A stretch of DNA of 64,000 bases from contig JAEMBT020000008.1 in the NCBI GenBank assembly GCA_018873245.2, forward strand, positions 4,428,001 through 4,492,000, in the 5' to 3' direction. Numbering within the stretch: the first letter of the stretch is position 1; every line of letters begins with the position of its first letter. The stretch comes from Archegozetes longisetosus (Eukaryota; Arthropoda; Arachnida; Sarcoptiformes; Trhypochthoniidae). The notes under the pieces are model-generated. The model was not told the DNA's origin. It did not search any database and saw nothing but the letters and a program-made list of their open reading frames with translations. The position numbers and the translations under genes are program-made. Of the stretch, positions 56,119 through 64,000 are shown piece after piece.

Positions 56119-59100
56119 TCATAGATTGGAGTCATTAGAACTATTAGGTTTGTTGAGTTGAATCGTATTCTCATTAACATCGTTACCGTCATCTGAATGT
56201 CTATTAATAGATGACTTGATTATTAATTTGCAAATGTTCACATAAGGAGCTTCGAAAGTACAATATAACAGGTAAGACAGAAAAATCGATTGAACGGCAT
56301 CAGCACATGCTATAAAAACCTAAAATAAACAAAGAACAAATTCGAATAATCAACTAATTTCATTAAATTGCATTTATCGACCCACTAATACTCACAATAT
56401 TTTCTCGACTTAAGGTTATTGGGCTTCTTATTGTGAAAAAGTTATGCCACATGAGAACGAAATGCATAAGATATATGCAAAATGTTAAGCGACTCAATGG
56501 TTGTAAAAAATTACTCGACAGTAGTTTATTTATAAGGCCTCCTCTACCTGTCGCACATTCGTAGCAAATCCACGTCACACCTGAAGACCATAGGAATCGG
56601 ACTGCGCCAGACATTATCGCAGTTTCTAATGGAGTATTAGCTACTGTTTCACTTTGTGCTGAACCATACGATGCAAAGGGTATCAAAAGGATTAAAGAAA
56701 GCAATACTATCCATAATATCCAACGAGTTATCTAAGTAGTTATTCATCAAAAAATGTCTATTAATTTAATTCTTTTTGCTTTTACTGATATTTTCTCAAT
56801 CTTTTTTCTTACAGATTTTATGTTAATTTGAGTTTTTCTGATCAAAACTAAACCTAGAATTACACCAAAAAAGTATGGAATCAAATGATTATAAGTCGCA
56901 AATATAAAAATTACGCCCTCTTCTATTGGAAACCTTGATTTAAATGAAGAATTGTTTTGATTTCTAGATTAAATGTAATCTGAATTGAATTTAGCAGTAT
57001 TTTACTTGTTTTCTGGGTTAAGTAAAGATAATAGATGGGGAGGATCTGAAATGCCAGTCGCCACGATCAATACGGGAATAATGAAACCAAGAATTATCAT
57101 TAACACTATGTATAATTTACTAAATACTGGTCTCCGATAGTAGAAATAAATAATAAAATATAAAAGTATATGAAGCTGAAAATCACAACCCAAGTACCAC
57201 GTTGTAGCATTGCACTATCAAATTTAAAGTTTAAATCAATTGATTATCATATTGTATTGATTCGTGCTTTTATATACCATGTAAGAAAGATGCATCCAGT
57301 TGTTGATGAATAATAGATTAGTCCACCACGATTTATAACACGGGTTTGTCAAAAAGTCGGTGAATTCCGGGTGAAACAAAGGACCAGAACCGAAAAGTGG
57401 CCAAATTATTATAAGGCATATCATTCCGACTGTTGGCGGACTGAATCTAATTTTAATGTCAAGCTCATTATAAAGGTTTAAATTCGTTCTTTATGGTCTT
57501 GATTCTTTTTAAAATAAATGTCCATTAAGGTTTAGTTCTAAAACTAGATTGCTTTAAAATATATAATCACCTCAACCATCGAAGTAAAATATATTTGAAT
57601 ATATTTATTGGAGTCTTCTTAAAAGCTGGCAAAATCGAGTATATAGTCAGAAAACCACTAATAAGGAAAAATCAAAATAATTTCAACATCTTATAGAATA
57701 CTTTTAAACTGATCTATTATTTAATTTAACAATATCAACCTGATTATAAAAAATGTTTCGACTGCTAGTCCACCACCTATCATCAAATGAGTTGTTAAAC
57801 TCTGAGCTAATGTTTTGACATAAATCAGTCGTAAAGCTGGTGATACTGCTTCCAACAATTGAGGAAACGGATGGAATGTATAAACATGAGCAGTAAGAAT
57901 CCAAAATATTGATGTAACTCTTAAGCCATGAATGTACTTGAATTGTCCTCTGTTCTTTGTTGTATTGATTTTAAATAATATTTTATTATTATTCACAAAT
58001 GAATAGCATTCCAAAAGTCTTATAGCAAATGATTCATTATTGAAGTTGAAATAATTTAACAAAGTTCCAATTACTATAAGAATGACGTTTACCGAAATTA
58101 TGGCTCTGTAGAAAAAAATTCATATAACTAGTTTTATTAAATTGAAATTATAGCTCGAAATACAATAAAGACTTAATATTTATCTCTGAAAAGATTTTTC
58201 TATCAGTTTTTGCATTATTTCTCAACTGTAATTATGATTCAAATTTCAGAGATAACAAGTTTATTTGCACTTCAACACCATATAGCATTGAATACATAGC
58301 AATTTTTTGTCCAAATCTCAGAGGTTTCTTATCAATCTCTTCTTGTGTTGAACAGTATTTCACTCTCAGTCTTAAGTCCGACAATGAGGTCAAGGCTGAA
58401 GTTTAATCATAAAATGATAGAATGTTATTGATAAATAATAAAAATTTTGTGCTTTGATTTTCAAAATCTGTTAGAATTTGATGTGAGATGAAAACACTTA
58501 CTCTTAGTCAATATCTGCTGAATCTCATTCTCAGTACAAACAGATGGCAAACAAATGCCATTAGCCAAAGGAGTGAATCCATCCATTTTCACCCAATAGT
58601 TGATAATAGATTCATAATAAGTATTCTCATATTTTGTATTATTAAGATTTATTTTTTGCACTGATTTTGGTGGACGTAATTCTAGTAAACAATACTTTCC
58701 TCTTATTGGAATATCATTATTTTCATCCTTTATAGACAAACATTGATCGTAATCACCGAATGATGAAAACGAACCACTGATGAAACCTGAGGGCCAACGA
58801 CCCATTGAGTCCCACACTATTTAATAAAAGGTTTCATTAATTTACATAATTTCGAAGTTTTCTGTTCTAAAGAAAACATCTGTAGCAAAAGCATTGGAAA
58901 AAGTTATTTTCGTATATATTACGTAGAAATATAGTTTTACTGACGAATTTTGACTTATATTGTTGAGAATCACACTCACCATGTTCCATTAGTTAAGTTT
59001 AGCATTTGAAAAAACACTCATCTTACTCTTAAAATTATTATACTCGAATACTTTTCAAAGTCTAGTGTTTACTTAACTAGAATGCGAATGTGATTTTCAA

Positions 59101-59420
59101 CGAGAGGACACAGTTCGGCGCTAAATTTATCATTAGAACTCACTTTTCAGAGCCCATTCATCTTTTGTAGCTCTACGTAATAGACGTTCAATACTTGTAA
59201 TACATTCTGACGAAACATTTAAATCATTTTTGGCAGAATCCAATTGAGCCAAAAGCTGATCGGTGTGAGATTTAAAAGTTCTTTCAAATTTGTCTAAAAT
59301 TTTTACCCATTTCCCAGTGTAAGCATTATTACTGTTATCGTTATTATCAATACAATCAATAAAATTCAGAAAAATTGTTGAAATAGTCAACAAACTTAAT
59401 GCCTTATTCAATAAACACAT
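56119..59420 (-). CDS. NRF-6-like membrane acyltransferase, copy C (10 exons)
   Basis: Minus-strand twin of copy B with the same ten exons, matching splice sites and no stop found in any exon. It starts at 59420 (MCLLNKALSLLTISTIFLNF) and ends at 56119. Exon 2 (58816-58500) is almost identical in protein to that of copy B; exons 1 and 4 differ more. Exon 3 again needs the GTATTC donor to stay open. The domains are a signal peptide, an NRF domain and a multi-pass acyltransferase-3 domain (with TWYLGCDFQLH and VTWICYECATGRGG). B and C face each other as an inverted pair. Likely functional; substrate unknown. Confidence 0.88.
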
Positions 59421-60084
59421 AATTGAAGTCTTATAACTATTGTTGAAATCGTTAAATGAGAAGAATTAAGGATAATATTTTTAAAAAATTATTCAGTTTT
59501 TAACTACATAAAATGTAAAAACGAACCAATCAATTCATGAACCAACAAGAAAGTTGAAATATAAAATCAAAGTTTTTACGTAGATTTTTAGAAAGTAATA
59601 TTACAACTTGATAAGATAATAGACTTTATTATTAGCAAAGCTTGTAGTGCGAAAACATGTTTTATATATTTGACAGAACTTTTATTAGATAGAAAAGAGC
59701 ACTGAATTAAGGAAACAAGATTTTAAAGTGAAAGCTAATCTGTTCTGTACGCATGTGTTTAGTATATATAGATTGTGTTTAAATGCGGTGATAGTTCGTT
59801 TTCGTTAAGGATTGGATTATGTCTTAAAATAACAATTATCATAGGAGATCTTTGTAATTGATCAAATACTGTTGAGAGTTATAAGTATAGTTAATGAAAT
59901 TGAAGAAAGATTAAATATAAGAAGCTCCTTCAAATTAGATTGTAAGTCATATGCAAATACATCTATGGGGGCAATTAAAACACACTTCTATAGCCTTTAA
60001 TTAAATCCCTATGATTACGTTAGCATCTATAGAATTAAACAGCCAAATAAAGATAAAAGATTTGCAAGTGAACATGACCTGTAA

Positions 60085-61879
60085 TAGAGAATGAAAGCTA
60101 ACCCAAACCCAACCCAACCCAACGGGTTTGGGTTGGGTTTGTGTTCAGTGTTCGGGTTCGGGTTAGAAAATTTTATGGGTTAGGTTTTTCATTGAATTGA
60201 TATAAAATAACTTATATTTAAAACATTCATATAAAAGGTTAACTTTGTTGAACTTTAGATGAATAATCCTTTAGGATTATCAGTGCAGAAAACTTACACA
60301 TTATATATAAAATGACTTGTAGGAAAGTTATACGCAGATTAAACCGGATTTGTGTCTTTGTTTATCCAAATAATAGTTCAATTTAAACATTTAATAGATG
60401 TTTAAAACATTTAAAATGAGTGAAAGCATTGAAATTATTTCGGAAAATTCAAACGTTTCTAAAAAGGTAAAATTAATTAGTGATGATGTAAAAAATAAAG
60501 ATTTAATCCAAGGTTTAATTATTAAAAATAGTGATAGAATTAAATATGAAACTGTTAACTCTGAAAGCATTGGGTGGAAAAAATTTATTAAAGTTAAATA
60601 AGATAATAAAAATACTGAGTTTGCAAAGTGTAAATACTGTTCAACAATAATCAATTGTGGACCAAAATGCGGAACAAGTTCTTTAAATAGGCATAAATGT
60701 AAAGTTGAAACATCTCAGCCTCCAATAACTAATCATTTAATCAAACTTTCTCTTATTGATGCTATAACTAAAATTGCAAAGGCGTCAGCATTGTTTTGCT
60801 CAAAGGATTTAAGGCCTTTTAATTTTATTGATGGTGAAGGGTTTCAATGTTTAGCTCAAAATAACTTAACTTTGTTAAATTTTTTAGAAAATATTAATGA
60901 AAGTTTGTTAACTGCATTGATTAACCTTCTGATCCCTTTTTTCACCCAAAGATTAGCATTATGTAAAGAATCCTCTCCAACATTTCATTTAGTTTTACCT
61001 ACTAAAAAGTCTTTATTAAAACATTGTCAAATTAAAGATAATGATTCTATAATTATTAAATCTCTTCAAGAAAAATTATCTGAAAATTTAAATAAGTATT
61101 TTAAAACCACTGAAACTCATTTTGCAGCGACAATGCTTTATCCCGCGTGTAAATCACTAAGAAATTTAGCTAATGAAGATGAGAAGAGGGCTGCAGTACA
61201 ATTACTAAAAAATTTTGCTAAAAATATAATTGTTTCAAACCAAATCATAACAACTACGATAGTTCCTAACACTAATGTCGATGAATGTTTTAGAGATTTT
61301 TTAGAAGTTTCTTCTCAATTAGATACAAATAGTGATATCGAATCAAGTAATGCAGAAGTAGAAAATTATCTTAACAGTAGTGTTATATGTAGTTCTAAAA
61401 TTAATAATATTTTAGAGTATTGGGAGAGTGTTAAAATCGAGTATCCTCGACTTTATGTTGTTTCTAAAATCTTATTAGCCATACCGGCAACTAATCTTTC
61501 AAGTGAAAGAAATTTTAATTATGCTGGACTAACCTCAACAGATAATAGAGCCAATATTGAACCCAATAAAGTTGATAATATGCTTTTTATTAGTTCTAAT
61601 TTTGATTTGAAAAAGTAATTTCAATTAAGTATTTTATAACTATTTTATTTAGAAAGTAAATTTTGTTTTCTTTAATAATGTATATTTATTTGTTTCATTG
61701 ATTTATAATAAAAATAAACTACTGTTTAAGTTTGAATAAATTAACCCTTGATTTTTTTGTGTTTGGGTTCATATTGGGTTTAAGTCTAAACATTCATGGG
61801 TTTGGGTTGGGTTTGGGTTTAAGATTCAATGGATCGGGTTGGGTCTGCGTCTGGAAAATGAACAATTTTTCACTCTCTA
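60085..61879 (+). mobile_element. hAT element with perfect 8-bp target duplication (1,795 bp)
   Basis: Flanked by ACCTGTAA (60077-60084 and 61880-61887). The terminal inverted repeats are TAGAGAATGAAA and, inverted, TAGAGAGTGAAA. Both subterminal regions are built of GGGTTTGGGTTGGG-type words (60104-60180 and 61757-61850). The left palindrome arm (near 40980) has the same flanks joined without an element, which gives the empty site. Inside is an internally deleted transposase. Confidence 0.95.
60413..61618 (+). pseudogene. hAT transposase, internally deleted and with a stop
   Basis: One frame from ATG 60413 to 61618 with a single TAA at 60599-60601. A BED-type finger (CKYCSTIINCG...NRHKC) follows the stop. 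The C-terminal hAT dimerisation domain is well preserved (NILEYWESVKIEYPRL, then IPATNLSSERNFNYAG). Between RPFNFIDGEGFQCL and the later helices, most of the RNase-H-like catalytic core expected for a 600-700 residue transposase is missing, leaving about 400 codons. It cannot catalyse transposition, but the DNA-binding and dimer parts could still act if expressed. Confidence 0.88.
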
Positions 61880-62365
61880 ACCTGTAAGTCGCTTATTATG
61901 AAATTAATTTATAAAATGCCACCATTTGAATCAAGACTATCAATGTTTTGGAAAGCTGGCTTAAAGCTTAGAGGCGACTTTTTTACATTAGATAATGACA
62001 AAAGATCATTTTTGTAACTTTTTTTTTAAAGAGAATTGAACATGTAGTTATTTTTCAGATGCATTAATATTACTTAGATTTATCCCAAATATTGTTTAAA
62101 TTGTGAGCATATCAATTGCATAAATTTAACGCTGTTTAGTAAGAAGGGCATCCATTGTTATGAGGTACATTCAAATATTTTCGAAGTTAGTTTTGTTTAT
62201 CTCTTTCATCATCATAGTTACGTCATCATTACACTACATTAAATTTAAATAATTTTTACCTTCTAATAACAAGTATTAGGAAATCTGTTTCTTCTAAAAC
62301 TCGACGCAAATATTGTTTAAGTGATTGACTTTGTCATCATTAGGGTATACTTTAGAATAAACCCC

Positions 62366-64000
62366 CTCCGGATTGTCTTCAAATCGGGTTTTCTAGGGGT
62401 TTTCGACGCCGTAGAATCAATTTCTGGCGGTCCCAGATGTCGGAAATCAATACTTTCGGTGGAACAAAAATTTCGAACATAAGATTTCCGGTTCGACTTT
62501 TCGAACTCTATTCGGTCTTCTCGACCTTCTTTAGATGTGACCGGACCGATCTCAGGCATTACCGATAAATACAACACAGGTCCTATCACTGAAAACTGTT
62601 GTATTAGATCATTTCTAGTCTAGCTCTAGTCAGGGATGGACGGCGTGTACATCAGAAGATTGGTGCGCGAATGTGACGTGGACGAGCCCGAAGCTTGTCT
62701 GCAGTGGTGCCAGCGAGTCGGGCTCTTGCCTGAGAATCGTTCTTGCTCGAAGTGTTGTAAAGATATGACACTTTTGAGCAAGCGGGCTGGCACTGCTGTG
62801 GGCATGCGGTGGCGATGTCGCAAGTGCACAAAGGAGGTCTCTCTTGTGGGCGGGGCGGTATTCGAGGAATCAAGACTGTCCTTAGGACAGTCCCTTCTCA
62901 TTTACTGTTTCATTCATGGCTTCTCTTACAAGAGTGCCATTCGTGAGACCAGCATAGGCGACGGCCAAGTGTCATCGGCCACAGTCGCCAGCTGATGAGA
63001 CCTCCCGAGGCGCCTGCTTCTAATGGGTTGACGTTCGGGTGAATGATGGCAAGATTAATGGCGCGGGTTCGGAGATCGTTGTCGATGAGGCCATGATCGG
63101 CCGCCGAAAATATAACCGTGGGCGTCTGGTCCCGGGAACCTGGGTGTTGGGCATCATTGATGTCCACACCGGGGACTTAGGATTAAGGTGTCCGGACAAC
63201 CGTCGGGACGCCGCGACATTATTGGCCATAATTAGCCAACATGTTGAAGCAGGAACGACGGTAATGACGGACTGATGAAAATCCTATGGTGGACTGGATA
63301 CCCGAGCATTCAATCACCTCAGGGTTAACCACTCGTGCCACTTCGTCGACCTTGACACCTGGGCGAACACTCAGCGCATCGAATCGTCCTGGCGTGCAAT
63401 GAAGCGCCGTATTTGCCGAGGTGGCGTGCCGAAAAAGACCCTGGGTAACCATTTCTGTGAATATCTTTGGCAACGTGACGTGAAACGTCGCGGTGTCGAT
63501 CCATTCGCAGAGATGATCCAGTTGCTCAGGGGACTGCGGGCGCATTACTGAGGCGTACGGCGCTAAAACGGCCTTTTTCAAGGCCTCGGGTAGGTAAGAT
63601 CATTCCGGTGAAAAAACTGACCAAGGTGGATAAAATCCAACCCCACCTCTACGCGGTATACACTGGGTTCGGCGAACAGGCTCTGGTTTTGATGTTTTGG
63701 TGGCTTTGGTCCTTGCATCCATCTCCGACTAAAGTTAGATTAGAAATGAGCTAATTGAGCAATTTTTCTGTGACAAGATTAGTGTCTAGTTTATCGGAAA
63801 CAGCTTTAATGGGATTAGCCGGCCACGGGGAACACGGAAAATGGCAGAAAAAGTGTGAAAAGTAGAACTGGAAGTTGGAAATTAGACATTTTTGTTGCAC
63901 AGGAAGTATTGATTTCCGACATCTGGGACCGCCAGAAATGGATTCTATGGCGTTGAAAACCCTAGAAAACCCGACTTGAAGATGATCCGGAGGTGGGCCT
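62366..64000 (+). mobile_element. Merlin (IS1016-like) element, right end at the window edge
   Basis: About 135-bp inverted repeats at 62366-62500 and 63866-64000 (shared block CTGGCGGTCCCAGATGTCGG). They enclose a transposase of the ISXO2/IS1016 type. It is GC-rich against AT-rich flanks. The left border falls where the palindrome arms stop matching. The right border and target duplication lie at or beyond the window end. Confidence 0.9.
62636..63550 (+). pseudogene. Merlin transposase (ISXO2-like), broken
   Basis: The N-terminal zinc ribbon (CSKCCKDM...WRCRKCTKEVSL) is in one frame from ATG 62636 to a TGA TGA near 62991. The catalytic half follows in another frame from about 63039, with IVVDEAMIGRRKYNRGR (first acidic residues) and GTWVLGIIDVHTGD. 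After a second TGA TGA pair (63274-63279) comes GLDTRAFNHLRVNHS and IESSWRAMKRRICRGG, where the last catalytic residue lies. So two stop pairs and one frameshift break it. All domains are recognisable, which indicates a young copy. Confidence 0.88.

Larger units (their letters stand above)
49720..62350 (-). repeat. Right arm of the giant inverted duplication
   Basis: Inverted copy of about 40480-47910, enlarged to 12.6 kb by the mariner, the hAT element, the 51726-52930 block, the 53108-54114 direct repeat and other unmatched DNA. Homology reaches the left end of the Merlin element (near 62345). Confidence 0.85.

Noticed and set aside
19413..63279. A genetic code in which TGA means tryptophan
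   Set aside because: TGG is used throughout, intact genes end normally at TGA (for example NRF copy B), and other breaks are TAA, TAG or frameshifts; simple decay is enough.
1..64000. tRNA, rRNA or CRISPR arrays
   Set aside because: No cloverleaf with a convincing T-loop, no rRNA-like block and no regularly spaced direct repeats with unique spacers were seen.

Overview
The window looks like nuclear DNA of an animal, most likely an arthropod (perhaps a mite; the taxon is a guess). It is about 70% AT, has short GT-AG introns, carries three copies of a nose-resistant-to-fluoxetine (NRF-6-like) membrane acyltransferase gene, and is full of class II DNA transposons. Nothing bacterial is visible.

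Region 1 (1-6943): decayed hAT-type transposase fragments and two foldback repeats, then NRF copy A on the minus strand. Copy A is a pseudogene whose 5' half is missing exactly where the next element begins.

Region 2 (6944-22901): a complete-length Polinton/Maverick element of about 16 kb with 0.3 kb terminal inverted repeats. All its genes point right. In order: a five-exon gene of unknown function, two small unknown genes, protein-primed DNA polymerase B (broken), five 18-bp-spaced hairpins, an intact inhibitor-of-apoptosis protein (BIR-BIR-RING), an intact packaging ATPase, a small pX-like basic protein, a broken basic protein, a retrovirus-type integrase with chromodomain (broken), a small membrane protein, a penton-like capsid protein (one stop), an internally inverted and duplicated pVI-like segment, a major capsid protein lacking its N-terminus, and an intact adenain-like protease. 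Replication and integration genes are decayed, while the IAP, ATPase and protease are open.

Region 3 (22902-40479): mostly intergenic and intronic DNA. It holds a caspase-like exon (minus strand), several foldback MITEs, and non-autonomous hAT elements, two of them with perfect 8-bp target duplications.

Region 4 (40480-64000): a giant imperfect palindrome. The left arm (about 40480-47910) and right arm (about 49720-62350) are inverted copies of each other. Each carries an apparently intact ten-exon NRF gene (copies B and C), a decayed hAT transposase and a shared upstream ORF. The right arm has been enlarged by a mariner (54734-56011), an internally deleted hAT element (60085-61879, perfect 8-bp target duplication), a putative hAT-like block (51726-52930) and a Merlin element that runs to the window edge. 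The left arm gives the empty-site sequence for the hAT insertion. Mariner and Merlin are clearly more GC-rich than their surroundings, which suggests more recent arrival.
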